NCBI RefSeq assembly: GCF_000350485.1
Contig: NZ_AORV01000062.1
Location: forward strand, 1 to 37,407
Direction of reading: 5' to 3'
Origin: Ruminiclostridium cellobioparum subsp. termitidis CT1112
GTDB taxonomy: Bacteria > Bacillota > Clostridia > Acetivibrionales > DSM-1351
Length of the DNA: 37,407 nt
Part shown: piece by piece, positions 18,275 through 27,763 of the stretch
Layout of the letters: every line of letters starts with the position of its first letter
Position numbering within the stretch: position 1 is the stretch's first letter
Program-made: the position numbers and the translations under genes
The notes under the pieces: model-generated
Told to the model about the DNA's origin: nothing
The model's input: the letters and a program-made list of their open reading frames with translations, nothing else
Databases searched by the model: none

Positions 18275-18506
18275 TATTCTAAACATGACAATGTGAAATA
18301 AAAAAATTTATGAGCGTATTTGTTTCAGAAATGTAATGGTAGATAGTAACTCCATTTCTACTGTATTTGTTTAAATATTGAAACTCTTACATATTATAAC
18401 ATTATCTTTTGTAATAGAAAGTGGAAAATTTCCATATTAACTCAAATATTTCTATATTATATATTTAAAACACGAAAAAACAGATAAATTCCAGCAACAA
18501 CTAAAT

Positions 18507-18548
18507 AAGGCCGGAATAAATACCCGATGTGGGTATTCTTCCGGCCTT
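18507..18548 (-). terminator. Terminator of the gltBD operon
   Basis: AAGGCCGGAA (18507-18516) pairs with TTCCGGCCTT (18539-18548), and TACCC (18521-18525) with GGGTA (18531-18535). The minus-strand tail is ATTTAG rather than a pure T run. It lies 40 bases after the gltD stop. Confidence 0.7.
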
Positions 18549-18588
18549 AATAATTTTGTATCTTAATTTAATTTGCTTCTTATTGCTC

Positions 18589-20076
18589 TTAACTTCTTAT
18601 ACTTGTCTTTCCCATAAGGAACCTGTCAACTTCCCTTGCGGCCAGCTTTCCTTCCTGGATTGCCCAGACTACCAGACTCTGGCCTCTTCGCATATCTCCG
18701 GCGGCAAATACCTTGTCGGCACTGGTCTGATGCTCTTCAAACTCAGCCTTTATATTGCTTCTCGGATCCCTTTCCAAACCGAGTTCGTTTGGTATGGTAT
18801 CTTCGGGTCCAAGGAATCCCATTGCCAGAAGGATCAAATCAGCCTTCCAAACCTTTTCACTGCCGGGTACGGGCTGCGGACCGAATCTGCCCTGTGCATC
18901 CCTGCCCCAGGTGACTTCAACAGTGTGGACCTCTGCAACCTCACCCCTGTCATTACCGACTATCTTTGTAGTGTTAATGAGGTAGTTTCTCGGGTCCTCA
19001 CCCGCAAAAGCTATAGCCTCCTGCTGACCGTAGTCCACTTTCAGCTGCTTTGGCCACTCCGGCCAGGGATTTGATTTTGGCTCCCTCTCCTTTGGAGGTT
19101 CTGGCATTATTTCAAACTGGTAGACACTCCTGCAGCCATGTCTCAAGGATGTGGCCACACAGTCGGTTCCGGTATCGCCGCCCCCGATGATAATAACATT
19201 TTTATCTTTTGCGCTGATGTAATTTCCATCCTGGTGCTTTGAATCCAGAAGGCTCTTTGTATTGGCTTTCAGGAAGTCAACAGCATAGTATATTCCCTTC
19301 AGATCACTGCCCGGCACATTAAAACCTCTGGCCTTTGTGGCTCCGCCGCACAGAACAACCGCATGATAGCCGTCCACCAGCTCCTGTGCGCTGATATCCC
19401 TGCCTACTTCAGTGTTTAGTACAAATTTGATTCCAGACTCCTTCAGAAGATTTATTCTTCTTTCGACAATGCCCTTGTCGATTTTGATATTTGGTATTCC
19501 ATACATCAGAAGTCCTCCGGGCCTGTCATTTCTTTCATAAACCGTAACCTCATGTCCCACATGGTTTAGATAATACGCAGCCGACAAACCTGACGGCCCT
19601 GAACCCACAACGGCAACTTTTTTTCCTGTGGGCCGGCTCTTCTTTGTTTCCACCCAACCTTCGGCAAAGGCTCTTTCAATTATTTCATATTCAATCTCGT
19701 GTATTGTAACCGACTCCATATTGTAGCCTTCTGTACATGAGCCTTCACAGGGAGCAGGACACACTCTGCCTGTAAATTCCGGAAACGGATTTGTCCTGAT
19801 CAGCCTCTTATAAGCTTCCTTCCACTGTCCCCTGTATACCAGGTCATTCCACTCGGGAATAAGGTTGTGAACAGGGCAGCCGGCAGCCATACCGTTTAAA
19901 AGTACCCCTCCGTGACAGAAGGGAATTCCGCAGTTCATACACCTTGCGGCCTGGGTTTTTATCACCTCAGGATCACGCTCAATGCGGATTTCATTCCAGT
20001 CTCCTATTCTTTCCTCCGGAGGCCTTTTTTTAGGGTCTATTCTTTCATATTCTAAAAATCCAGTAGCTTTTCCCAT
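18589..20076 (-). CDS. gltD: Glutamate synthase small subunit
   Basis: A 495-residue NAD(P)H-dependent subunit that feeds electrons to GltB for the reductive transfer of the glutamine amide to 2-oxoglutarate. The N-terminal cysteines for two [4Fe-4S] clusters are present (Cys46, 49, 54, 67 and Cys106, 110, 114). The FAD-binding Rossmann motif is GSGPSG (158-163) and the NAD(P)H-binding motif GGGDTG (298-303). The length is normal. It starts 20 bases after gltB ends and is clearly co-transcribed. AAGGTGGG precedes the ATG. Confidence 0.97.
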   Translation of the reverse strand: MGKATGFLEYERIDPKKRPPEERIGDWNEIRIERDPEVIKTQAARCMNCGIPFCHGGVLLNGMAAGCPVHNLIPEWNDLVYRGQWKEAYKRLIRTNPFPEFTGRVCPAPCEGSCTEGYNMESVTIHEIEYEIIERAFAEGWVETKKSRPTGKKVAVVGSGPSGLSAAYYLNHVGHEVTVYERNDRPGGLLMYGIPNIKIDKGIVERRINLLKESGIKFVLNTEVGRDISAQELVDGYHAVVLCGGATKARGFNVPGSDLKGIYYAVDFLKANTKSLLDSKHQDGNYISAKDKNVIIIGGGDTGTDCVATSLRHGCRSVYQFEIMPEPPKEREPKSNPWPEWPKQLKVDYGQQEAIAFAGEDPRNYLINTTKIVGNDRGEVAEVHTVEVTWGRDAQGRFGPQPVPGSEKVWKADLILLAMGFLGPEDTIPNELGLERDPRSNIKAEFEEHQTSADKVFAAGDMRRGQSLVVWAIQEGKLAAREVDRFLMGKTSIRS

Positions 20077-20096
20077 CGTAATCCCACCTTACTCCA

Positions 20097-23000
20097 TTAA
20101 TTTTTTAAACTCTCTTGAAATGCCGCCATCAATGCATCGTCACCTGCCAATCCCTTCCGGTGGGCATTTTCGATGTTCTCAAGCATTTTCTTGTAATCCT
20201 CAGGTATCACCCTTGTAAACCTCTGTGAATAATTCTTCCAGTCGTCAAGAACCTTTTTACCTAAAGGACTTCCTGTATATGAAACATGTTTTTCTATCAT
20301 CTCTTTAATATTGTCCAGCTCGGCGCCGTCAGTGAGCTTTTCGGTCAATACCAGGGACTGGTTGCAATATGCCTCATCAAAGTCCAGAACATATGCTATA
20401 CCGCCCGACATACCTGCCGCAAAATTTCTTCCTATCCCGCCGAGTATTACAACTCTGCCGCCGGTCATGTATTCGCAGCCATGATCTCCCACGCCTTCAA
20501 CTACGGCTTTGATGCCGCTGTTTCTTACGCAGAATCTTTCACCTGCAATACCGTTGATATACGCTTCACCCTCAGTTGCACCATAGAATGCCACATTGCC
20601 TATGAGTATGTTTTTCTCAGGTTGGAAATCTGAGGCTTTAGGAGGATAAACAATGATTTTTCCGCCTGAAAGACCCTTTCCGATGTAGTCATTGGAGTCC
20701 CCCTCCAGCTCAAGAGTCATCCCCTTTGGTATGAAGGCTCCGAAGCTCTGTCCTGCCGAACCTACGAAGCTGAGCTTGATAGTGTCCTCCGGAAGGCCTT
20801 CCTCACCGTATCTCCTGGATATTTCACTGCCTATCACAGTCCCCACAACCCTGTCAACATTCTCAATCTTGAGCTTGGTCCTGATTGGTTTCTTTTCTTC
20901 CAGGGCAGGCTTGCACATTCTCAGAAGCTTTTTGATTCCCAGTGACTTATCCATCATGTGGTTCTGTTCCCGCATCTTGTATCTGCCCACATCGGCACCC
21001 GCATAAGGCTGGTAAAGTATTGCCGACAAATCAAGCTGGGATGCCTTCCAATGCTTTATATTATCCTTTGCCTTCAGCCTGTCGGTACGTCCCACCATTT
21101 CATTTATGGTTCTGAAGCCCAGTTTCGCCATTATTTCACGCATTTCCTGAGCAATAAATCTCATGAAGTTCTCCACATATTCGGGCTTGCCTGTAAAATT
21201 CCTTCTCAGCTGTTCATTCTGGGTAGCTATGCCCACAGGGCATGTATTCAGATTACACACCCTCATCATTACGCAGCCCAGTGCTATAAGAGGAGTAGTG
21301 GCAAAGCCGTACTCTTCTGCTCCCAGCAGAGCGGCAACAACCACATCCTTACCGGTAAGCAGCTTTCCGTCGGTTTCAACCACAACCCGGTCCCTCAACC
21401 TGTTAAGTACCAGAGTCTGATGGGTTTCGGCAAGCCCAAGCTCCCAGGGAAGACCTGCATTTTTAATACTTGTCCATGGAGATGCCCCTGTTCCTCCGTC
21501 GTATCCGCTGACAAGTATTACGTCAGCCTTTCCCTTTGCAACACCTGCGGCTATGGTTCCGACACCCACCTCTGAAACAAGCTTTACATTGATCCTTGCC
21601 TTGTTGTTGGCATTCTTGAGGTCATGTATAAGCTCCGCCAAATCCTCAATGGAGTATATATCATGGTGCGGCGGCGGTGAAATCAGGTCCACGCCCGGAG
21701 TTGAGTGTCTGACCTTTGCAATTTCGGGATAGACCTTACGTCCCGGAAGCTGTCCGCCTTCTCCCGGCTTTGCGCCCTGGGCCATCTTTATCTGTATTTC
21801 AACGGCATTTGCCAGGTAGTTGCTGGTAACACCGAATCGTCCCGAAGCAACCTGCTTGATGGCACTCTTTTTTGAGTCTCCGTTTGCCAGTACCCTGAAT
21901 CTCTCAGGATCTTCTCCTCCTTCACCGGTATTGCTCTTTCCTCCCAGCCTGTTCATGGCAACGGCCAGACATTCATGGGCTTCCTTGCTTATGGAACCGT
22001 AGGACATGGCACCTGTCTTGAATCTCTTAACGATTGAGTCAACTGATTCAACCTCTTCAACAGGAATTGTATCCCCTATATTATAGTTAAATTCAAGTAT
22101 ACTTCTTAATGTTATGATTTCTTCTTCATTTATCTTTTTGGAATATTTCCTGAACAGCTGGTAATCTCCCTCACGGCATGCCTTCTGGAGCATGTATATG
22201 GTTTCTGGATTATACATGTGAACTTCACCGTCATCTTTTGACTGGAAGGTTCCGCCCACTTCAAGAGTGTCGCTGTACGGGGACTCAACATAGGCACTTT
22301 CGTGTCTCATCTGATTTTCCATGGCAATTTCATCTATGCCGATACCTTCAAGTCTGGAAGGCGTATGTGTAAAGTAAGTGTCTATCAGGTCCTTTCTGAG
22401 GCCTACCGCTTCAAAAATCTGGGCGCCATGGTAACTGCGGATGGTAGAGATACCCATCTTTGTGAGTACCTTGAGAACACCTTTTACAGTCCCTTTTATA
22501 AAGTTCTTTATGGCTTCCTCATAGGTCAGGGAGCCAAGCAGGCCCTTGTCGGAAAGCTCCTTTATCGTTTCATAGGCCAGATATGGATTTACCGCTGTTA
22601 CACCGTAACCTATAAGGGTACAGAAATGGTGTACTTCCCTTGGCTCGCCTGATTCCAGCACAATGCCCACACTTGTTCTTATCTCTTTTCTTATCAGGTG
22701 GTGATGGAGTCCTGAAGATGCCAATAAAGCCGGTACCGCCGCATATTCCCTGTCCACTCCCCTGTCTGAAAGAACAATAATATTAACTCCTTCACTTATA
22801 GCCTTGTCAGCTTCCTTGAAGATTCTTTTCAAGGCCTTTTCCATTGCCATGGGGCCTTCAGCCACTTTATAGAGCATTGAAATGGTAGCTGCCTTGAATT
22901 TTTCATTATTTAAATTTTTTAAGGTATTGAGCTGTTCATTTGTCAAAACAGGATGTTCAAGGAAGATACTTCCGGTCTTTTCCTGGTCAGGCTCAAGCAG

Positions 23001-24656
23001 GTTTCCCGCCGTTCCCAGCAATATACTGCCGGAGGTTACTATTTCCTCTCTGATGCCGTCAATAGGCGGATTTGTAACCTGGGCAAACAGCTGCTTGAAG
23101 TAAAGGTACAACATCTGCGGCTTTTCGGACAACACCGCCAGAGGAGTGTCCATACCCATTGCTCCTACAGGGTCGGCACCCGAAGCCGCCATGGGCAGTA
23201 TATACTTGTTTATATCTTCAAAGGTATATCCGAAAGCCTTCTGCTGCTGCAGCAAATCCTCTCCTGCTTTTTCCTCCCCGGCTTTTTCAGCAGGCATGTC
23301 ACTGAGTTTGAATATATGTTTTTTAACCCATTCACCATATGGGTGCATTTTAGAGACACTTTCCTTTATTTCTTCATCGGAAATAATCCTCTGTGCCCTG
23401 GTATCTATAAGAAGCATTCTGCCCGGTTCAAGCCTGCCCTTGTACCGTATGTTTTCAGGTTTGATATCAACTACTCCGACTTCGGATGCAAGTACAACCT
23501 TGTCATCTTTTGTCACATAGTATCTTGATGGACGAAGTCCGTTTCTATCAAGCATTCCGCCTATCACATCGCCGTCGGTGAATGCCATGGCGGCAGGTCC
23601 GTCCCATGGCTCCATTATAAAATTCTGGAACTCATAGAAATCTTTTTTTGTTTTGGACATAAGCTGGTTCTTTTCCCACGGTTCGGGAATCATCATCAAT
23701 ATTGCCTGGGGAAGGGACTTTCCTGTGAGATACATGAATTCAAGGCTGTTGTCGAACATGGAGGAGTCACTGCCCGATTCATCAACTATGGGATATATCT
23801 TGTTGATGTCCTCAAACAATTTGGAATCCATGCATTTCTGACGTGCCTTCATCCAGTTTACATTACCTCTGATAGTATTTATTTCTCCGTTGTGTACGAG
23901 ATACCTGTTTGGATGTGCTCTTTCCCAGCTTGGGAAGGTATTTGTACTGAATCTGGAGTGGACCATTGCCAGTGCTGACACAAAGTCCAGGTCCGAAAGA
24001 TCGAGATAGAAATTTCTCAATTGCTCGGCAGTGAGCATACCTTTGTAAACAATGGTTTTGGAAGACAAACTTGCAACGTAGAATATGCTTCCCTTGTCTT
24101 CGCACATGGGTCCGATGACCCTTTCAGACCTTTTTCTGATGGTATAGAGTTTTCTTTCAAAGGCCATTTCATCTGCCAAATCCAAAGATTTTTCAATAAA
24201 CACCTGAATAAATCTGGGCATAACAGATTTTGCGCTGTCACCTATTGTTGTCTTGTCTATGGGCACTTCCCTCCAGCCCAGGATTTTCTGCCCCTCTTCC
24301 TTTACGATCTTTTCAAAAGCCTCCATTTGAGTTTTTCTGAAATCCTCATATTTGTGGGCAAAGATCATACCTACGCCGTAATTGCCTTTTTCAGGCAAAT
24401 CAAACCCCAGAACTTCACATTCTCTTTTAAAAAAGTCATGTGGGATCTGAACCAGTATTCCTGCACCGTCACCTGTGTTTTCATCTGCTCCGCTGGCCCC
24501 TCTGTGATTTAAGTTTTCCAGCACTGTCAAAGCGTCGGCAACGATATCATGGGATTTTTCTCCTTTTATGTTTACGACAAACCCCATTCCACATGCGTCA
24601 TGTTCTAATGCCGGGTCGTAAAGCCCCTGCTTGTTCGGTAAACCATATTTTTGCAT
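20097..24656 (-). CDS. gltB: Glutamate synthase large subunit
   Basis: A 1519-residue ferredoxin/NADPH-type glutamate synthase alpha subunit. The N-terminal amidotransferase nucleophile is Cys22 (HDACGMGF), so residues 1-21 are a propeptide removed on maturation. Then come the class II glutaminase (about 22-430), the central domain, the FMN-binding synthase barrel (about 800-1190) with [3Fe-4S] ligands Cys1128, Cys1134 and Cys1139, and the GXGXG beta-helix near the C-terminus (about 1260-1480). It heads the gltBD operon and links ammonia assimilation to central carbon metabolism. AAGGGTG precedes the ATG. Confidence 0.97.
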   Translation of the reverse strand: MQKYGLPNKQGLYDPALEHDACGMGFVVNIKGEKSHDIVADALTVLENLNHRGASGADENTGDGAGILVQIPHDFFKRECEVLGFDLPEKGNYGVGMIFAHKYEDFRKTQMEAFEKIVKEEGQKILGWREVPIDKTTIGDSAKSVMPRFIQVFIEKSLDLADEMAFERKLYTIRKRSERVIGPMCEDKGSIFYVASLSSKTIVYKGMLTAEQLRNFYLDLSDLDFVSALAMVHSRFSTNTFPSWERAHPNRYLVHNGEINTIRGNVNWMKARQKCMDSKLFEDINKIYPIVDESGSDSSMFDNSLEFMYLTGKSLPQAILMMIPEPWEKNQLMSKTKKDFYEFQNFIMEPWDGPAAMAFTDGDVIGGMLDRNGLRPSRYYVTKDDKVVLASEVGVVDIKPENIRYKGRLEPGRMLLIDTRAQRIISDEEIKESVSKMHPYGEWVKKHIFKLSDMPAEKAGEEKAGEDLLQQQKAFGYTFEDINKYILPMAASGADPVGAMGMDTPLAVLSEKPQMLYLYFKQLFAQVTNPPIDGIREEIVTSGSILLGTAGNLLEPDQEKTGSIFLEHPVLTNEQLNTLKNLNNEKFKAATISMLYKVAEGPMAMEKALKRIFKEADKAISEGVNIIVLSDRGVDREYAAVPALLASSGLHHHLIRKEIRTSVGIVLESGEPREVHHFCTLIGYGVTAVNPYLAYETIKELSDKGLLGSLTYEEAIKNFIKGTVKGVLKVLTKMGISTIRSYHGAQIFEAVGLRKDLIDTYFTHTPSRLEGIGIDEIAMENQMRHESAYVESPYSDTLEVGGTFQSKDDGEVHMYNPETIYMLQKACREGDYQLFRKYSKKINEEEIITLRSILEFNYNIGDTIPVEEVESVDSIVKRFKTGAMSYGSISKEAHECLAVAMNRLGGKSNTGEGGEDPERFRVLANGDSKKSAIKQVASGRFGVTSNYLANAVEIQIKMAQGAKPGEGGQLPGRKVYPEIAKVRHSTPGVDLISPPPHHDIYSIEDLAELIHDLKNANNKARINVKLVSEVGVGTIAAGVAKGKADVILVSGYDGGTGASPWTSIKNAGLPWELGLAETHQTLVLNRLRDRVVVETDGKLLTGKDVVVAALLGAEEYGFATTPLIALGCVMMRVCNLNTCPVGIATQNEQLRRNFTGKPEYVENFMRFIAQEMREIMAKLGFRTINEMVGRTDRLKAKDNIKHWKASQLDLSAILYQPYAGADVGRYKMREQNHMMDKSLGIKKLLRMCKPALEEKKPIRTKLKIENVDRVVGTVIGSEISRRYGEEGLPEDTIKLSFVGSAGQSFGAFIPKGMTLELEGDSNDYIGKGLSGGKIIVYPPKASDFQPEKNILIGNVAFYGATEGEAYINGIAGERFCVRNSGIKAVVEGVGDHGCEYMTGGRVVILGGIGRNFAAGMSGGIAYVLDFDEAYCNQSLVLTEKLTDGAELDNIKEMIEKHVSYTGSPLGKKVLDDWKNYSQRFTRVIPEDYKKMLENIENAHRKGLAGDDALMAAFQESLKN

Positions 24657-25015
24657 ATTTCACACCCTTATTTCTATTTATATATTTTTTATACAATTAT
24701 TCTAACACGGAACATGCAAATTTTAAAAGTAATTATTTGGAATTTTTTATATTTTTTTTGTTTTTAAAACCAGACTTTTTTATTTTTAAGCGGCAAAACC
24801 CAGTAAATAAGCTACTTTCGCAAAAAAGATTATTAAGTCTAAAATTTAAATCAATAAAAATTTTTTTTGCAAATATTTACGAATTTGCAACTTTGAATAT
24901 TAAAACTTTCAAATTTGATATTTTATTTGATATTTTTGGTTAAAAATTTACCTTTTCAACACCCTTTATATTTTACTAACCCGGCACAACTCCTGTTCCA
25001 TTATTTTTCCGGATT
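24657..25015. other. AT-rich gap between RNase Z and gltB
   Basis: About 360 very AT-rich bases. The only clear structure is a perfect stem TTGCAAAT (24867-24874) / ATTTGCAA (24883-24890), which could be an operator or a transcript hairpin. I see no plausible gene, strong promoter or U-tailed terminator. Confidence 0.5.
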
Positions 25016-25927
25016 TTATTCCTTGAACTTTATATTTTTAGTCATGAGATCGCAGCCTGCAATTGTGTTCGCAAATACAGAAGTTGCAGAAGCTATATGT
25101 TCCTGCGGATTTTCCAGCGCGGGGCTGAAATGTGTCAGCCAGAGTTCCTCCACCTCACCGCGCTTCGCGAGCAGGGCAGCTTCTGAAAAAACCATATGTT
25201 TCTTTTGAACCGCTTTTTCCATATCCCGGTTATCACCATACATTCCCTCACATATAAAGAGGTCGGAGTCTTTTATAAAATCAACAAGCCCTTCCACAGG
25301 CCTGGTGTCTGTACAATAGGATACCTTTATCCCTCTTCTCTGTTCACCTATCACCAGTTCAGGTTTAATCCGTCTTCCTTCAAGATCAACAAGCTCACCC
25401 TTCTGCAGCTGCTTCCAGTATTTCACCGGTATCCCCAGCTGTTCGGCTTTCCTGCGGTCAAACCTACCCTGCCTTTTAATTTCAAAGCTGTACGCCAGGC
25501 ATGGCAGCCAATGTTCAACAGGAATACTTCCGACATAAATATCCCCCAATAAAAATTCCGCACCTTGATCATGGGGCAGTTCCAGCAGCCTGATTTCGTA
25601 AGGCAGCCGGGGGGCTATAACCAGCAGACCTTCCACAACGGTTTTTAACCCGGCCGGTCCTATCAGGGTCAGCGGTTCTTCTCTTCCCGAATTGCCCAGG
25701 GTTAAAAGAAACCCGGTCAGACCTGCAACATGATCGGCATGGTAATGGGTAAATAATACCGCATCAATTGCTTTAAAGCCCCACCCGCATATTCTCAGAG
25801 GTATCTGTGCAGCTTCACCGCAATCCACCAGGAGCATCCGTCCCTTGTATCTCAACAGCAGAGAGGTAAGCCATCTGTCCGGAAGCGGCATCATTCCTCC
25901 TGTTCCCAGCAAACATACATCCAACAT
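25016..25927 (-). CDS. rnz: Ribonuclease Z (tRNA 3'-processing, MBL fold)
   Basis: A 303-residue metallo-beta-lactamase-fold nuclease that trims tRNA 3' ends. The zinc motif HYHADH (61-66) follows the N-terminal GTGGMMP and VDCGE strands. Later ligands are His in PVEHWLPC, Asp in SYCTDT and His in LTHFSP. The insertion between the two halves of the fold is where RNase Z carries its tRNA-binding exosite. The length is normal. GGAG lies eight bases before the ATG. It lies downstream of a terminator, so it probably has its own promoter. Confidence 0.85.
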   Translation of the reverse strand: MLDVCLLGTGGMMPLPDRWLTSLLLRYKGRMLLVDCGEAAQIPLRICGWGFKAIDAVLFTHYHADHVAGLTGFLLTLGNSGREEPLTLIGPAGLKTVVEGLLVIAPRLPYEIRLLELPHDQGAEFLLGDIYVGSIPVEHWLPCLAYSFEIKRQGRFDRRKAEQLGIPVKYWKQLQKGELVDLEGRRIKPELVIGEQRRGIKVSYCTDTRPVEGLVDFIKDSDLFICEGMYGDNRDMEKAVQKKHMVFSEAALLAKRGEVEELWLTHFSPALENPQEHIASATSVFANTIAGCDLMTKNIKFKE

Positions 25928-26010
25928 ACAACAAACTCCTTTCAGGTCGTTAAATAGTAATTCAGCAGAAATATCAACAGTATGCGAGCGGCTGCCATTA
26001 ATTAAAATAA

Positions 26011-26042
26011 CAGGCAGCCGGGTAAAATCATGTGGCTGCCTG
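26011..26042 (-). terminator. Terminator upstream of RNase Z
   Basis: CAGGCAGCC (26011-26019) and GGCTGCCTG (26034-26042) form a 9-bp perfect stem followed on the minus strand by TTATTTTAA. It ends the transcript carrying the YkuK-like gene and the 70-codon ORF. Another CGGCTGCC (25989-25996) gives an alternative pairing. Confidence 0.75.
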
Positions 26043-26047
26043 CTATT

Positions 26048-26260
26048 TTATCTCAACTTACTTGAAAAGAGCATCCGGCTTTGTTCAAGGTAAAGTGACG
26101 TATTATAATTGTTTTTATTATTATTTCTTGCCGATAAAATCCTGCCGCTCCCCTCTATACTCTCCCAATGCTCAAGCGAAATTGTTCCGATCTTGAGTTT
26201 GTCTCTTTTGTTTCTGCTCTTTGATATATATTTTTTCACATTCATTGCCAATGTATTCAT
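26048..26260 (-). CDS. Small basic protein of unknown function (70 aa)
   Basis: A 70-residue, hydrophilic, basic reading frame with no membrane segment or signal peptide and no family I recognise. In its favour: TTGGAG lies seven bases before the ATG, it begins 39 bases after the YkuK-like gene on the same strand, and it ends six bases before a strong terminator, so it sits exactly at the end of a transcript. Against it, the Asn/Lys/Ser-rich composition could arise by chance in AT-rich DNA. Confidence 0.45.
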   Translation of the reverse strand: MNTLAMNVKKYISKSRNKRDKLKIGTISLEHWESIEGSGRILSARNNNKNNYNTSLYLEQSRMLFSSKLR

Positions 26261-26299
26261 ATTTTGTCTCCAATTCTGCCGGATAAAGTATTCTATTCA

Positions 26300-26815
26300 T
26301 CAGCTTACCCTCGTATCGCGGCTGTATCTGTTTGCATAGCTGCTCGCAACAAAAGCTTCCGGTTTGATTTTTGCATCTACCGGCATACCTTCGAAATATC
26401 CGACCATCTCTTTAATAAGTTTACGGGTTTCTCCCCTTGTTCCAACATCGATGTGAGCTTCAAGTCTGCAGTCAAAGTTTTCATACCTGACTGCAATATC
26501 ATACAGCGAAGTCAGCAATTCCTGATTAAGCATGTTAACCATCTCATAAGTAAGAGAAGTTTCCTTTGTTATCTTTTCCCTCAAATTTGTGTATTGTCTG
26601 TTTAGTATCCTTTTACATATGCAGCCCCAGGCTCCCCGGCCCTCTCTGTGTATATAGATGCCTGTTGCAAAACAGGTGATTCTGCCTTTTAACTGGGAGT
26701 CCGTCCCCACTGCCAGTCTGTACCTGCAGTCAGGGTCCAGTCTGATAAAGTATTCGATGCTGGCTATCACATCAACAAAGCTCATATTTTTTTGTACCGT
26801 ATTAAAAAATCTCAT
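26300..26815 (-). CDS. YkuK-like (DUF458) RNase H-fold protein
   Basis: A 171-residue protein of the YkuK/DUF458 family, predicted to have an RNase H-like fold. YRLAVGTDSQ (about 32-41) supplies the first-strand Asp, and EAHIDVGTRGETRKLIKEMVG (split by an insertion in some members) the later acidic cluster. The biological role is not established; it is conserved in spore-forming Firmicutes. The first gene of a short unit with the 70-codon ORF. Confidence 0.8.
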   Translation of the reverse strand: MRFFNTVQKNMSFVDVIASIEYFIRLDPDCRYRLAVGTDSQLKGRITCFATGIYIHREGRGAWGCICKRILNRQYTNLREKITKETSLTYEMVNMLNQELLTSLYDIAVRYENFDCRLEAHIDVGTRGETRKLIKEMVGYFEGMPVDAKIKPEAFVASSYANRYSRDTRVS

Positions 26816-26930
26816 TATTTCACCATCTTTCTCATTTATTCCGTCTCAATATCTTTCTGAATACTGCTTCCGGGCTATTTTTTCATATTATTTTCTTTAA
26901 GCATCCTTTGATAAATTTTAAAAATAAAAA

Positions 26931-26963
26931 AGTGATTAAATCCCACATACGGGCTTAATCACT
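26931..26963 (-). terminator. Terminator of small gene A
   Basis: AGTGATTAA (26931-26939) pairs perfectly with TTAATCACT (26955-26963). The minus-strand tail TTTTTTATTTTT is a strong U run. It lies 43 bases after the stop of the 46-codon gene. Confidence 0.85.
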
Positions 26964-27005
26964 CTTGTTTGTAAATGCTTATCTGCAAATATCCGAACCG
27001 TCCTT

Positions 27006-27146
27006 TTAAAATACATCATAAAGGAAGTTCCTTCTGTCACATTTATTCAACAGAGGATCAAGCCAATGCAGATTGTTATTCATGCATGGTTTTTCCTGTG
27101 CAATAACTTTGTTAAGTTGTCTCATACATGAATTCATTAAATACAT
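27006..27146 (-). CDS. Small protein A (46 aa), HW-x-D peptide family
   Basis: A 46-residue protein that I do not recognise: it begins MYLMNSCMRQ, has QEKPCMNNN in the middle, then HWLDPLL and ends DRRNFLYDVF. It contains three Cys, has no signal peptide or membrane helix, and is aromatic near its C-terminus. Support for a real gene: a GGGGGG Shine-Dalgarno six bases before ATG 27146, a near-perfect promoter 93 bases further upstream (TTGACA-17-TAAAAT), and a dedicated terminator. It resembles small protein B, 256 bases upstream on the same strand, in the MY start, the position of HW-x-D (27-30 here, 26-29 in B) and an F-x-Y ending. Function unknown. Confidence 0.7.
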   Translation of the reverse strand: MYLMNSCMRQLNKVIAQEKPCMNNNLHWLDPLLNKCDRRNFLYDVF

Positions 27147-27238
27147 GGTTAACCCCCCTTTCGTAATTTTGAATCGATTTTATCAGTATTGTTTATGAAT
27201 TGCCATGCTGCAGCAGTTCAGTCCCAGCCGCCTTATGA

Positions 27239-27267
27239 ATTTTACAACACATATTCAGCTGTGTCAA
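27239..27267 (-). promoter_or_regulatory. Sigma-A promoter of small gene A
   Basis: On the minus strand TTGACA (27262-27267), exactly 17 bases, then TAAAAT (27239-27244). This is the best promoter in the window. Predicted leader about 85 bases. Confidence 0.75.
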
Positions 27268-27356
27268 TATTTTCCCAATTATGTAATTTTATTGTAATAC
27301 CAACGTCATATAAATGATATATCCGGCACAGTAACGTTAAGTATCAGGGACGGACA

Positions 27357-27395
27357 AAACAAAAAGCAGTCAAGCCACATTGGCCCAACTGCTTT
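27357..27395 (-). terminator. Terminator of small gene B
   Basis: AAAGCAGT (27363-27370) pairs with ACTGCTTT (27388-27395), with an inner CCA/TGG stem. The minus-strand tail is TTGTTTTG. It begins seven bases after the stop of the 45-codon gene. Confidence 0.8.
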
Positions 27396-27401
27396 GAATT
27401 T

Positions 27402-27539
27402 TTATCGCTGATTTATGATTAACTTGTAAAAATAATCATCACGTAAACAGAGGTCAGGCCAATGTACCATTTTCCCATATATATAAGGTACAACAGTATT
27501 ATTTGGTTTTTGTTGATTAATATTATTTAATTTGTACAT
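27402..27539 (-). CDS. Small protein B (45 aa), HW-x-D peptide family
   Basis: A 45-residue protein with no family I can name: it starts MYKLNNINQQKPNN, has a central KMVHWPDLCLRDD and ends YFYKLIINQR. It has one Cys and is rich in aromatic residues in its second half; it has no signal peptide and no membrane helix. GGAGG lies seven bases before ATG 27539, a candidate promoter lies upstream (27595-27624), and its own terminator follows at once. It is a diverged paralogue of small protein A by layout and shared MY, Q-x-KP and HW-x-D elements. It is divergent from the ABC exporter operon, which could mean shared control or peptide export, but that is speculation. Confidence 0.7.
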   Translation of the reverse strand: MYKLNNINQQKPNNTVVPYIYGKMVHWPDLCLRDDYFYKLIINQR

Positions 27540-27594
27540 TACAAGACCTCCTTTCATTTATTAATAATAATTTTTTTACTTTCCAGCCATAATT

Positions 27595-27624
27595 ATGATA
27601 TCATTGGTAAATTTGTACCGTCAA
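27595..27624 (-). promoter_or_regulatory. Candidate promoter of small gene B
   Basis: On the minus strand TTGACG (27619-27624), 18 bases, then TATCAT (27595-27600). Both hexamers deviate by one or two bases from consensus. Confidence 0.45.
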
Positions 27625-27648
27625 GGTAAAAAATAATTATAATCATAT

Positions 27649-27681
27649 TCTAGTAGTCTGCGACATCTAAATTCATACATT
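27649..27681. repeat. Dispersed repeat, copy 1
   Basis: Contains CTAAATTCATACA exactly as in copy 2 (33119-33153). The preceding context (TCTaGtaGtCTGcGACAt here) matches in most positions. Copies lie 5.5 kb apart in the same orientation and flank the ABC exporter / NUDIX / dehydrogenase block. Origin unknown; a decayed transposon end or a shared regulatory site are options. Confidence 0.5.
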
Positions 27682-27763
27682 GCCGGCGGTTAATTATGTT
27701 ATAATAGGATTTGGCGGCCTTTCGGCCATGTGGCCAAACTTATTTAAACGGGGTAGTAATCAT

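Larger units (their letters stand above)
18086..18588. other. Long leader/intergenic region upstream of the M6 peptidase
   Basis: About 500 bases. It contains a hairpin GCAGCC-N3-GGCTGC (18163-18177) next to a purine-rich GGAGG stretch, a second stem CCTGTAT-N4-ATACAGG (18257-18274), an isolated TATAAT (minus strand, near 18393-18398) without a clear -35, and the gltD terminator at the right end. I cannot match these stems to a known riboswitch. Confidence 0.45.
26816..27763. other. Interval containing two small genes and their control sites
   Basis: This 948-base interval has no large gene. It carries two small minus-strand genes (27006-27146 and 27402-27539), a near-consensus promoter for the first, a weaker one for the second, a terminator after each, one copy of a dispersed repeat, and on the plus strand the leader of the ABC exporter with nested GGCC hairpins (27715-27737). 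Confidence 0.6.

Noticed and set aside
24657-25015. Replication or partition site in the AT-rich gap
   Set aside because: No DnaA-box cluster or iterons are visible; only one short palindrome.
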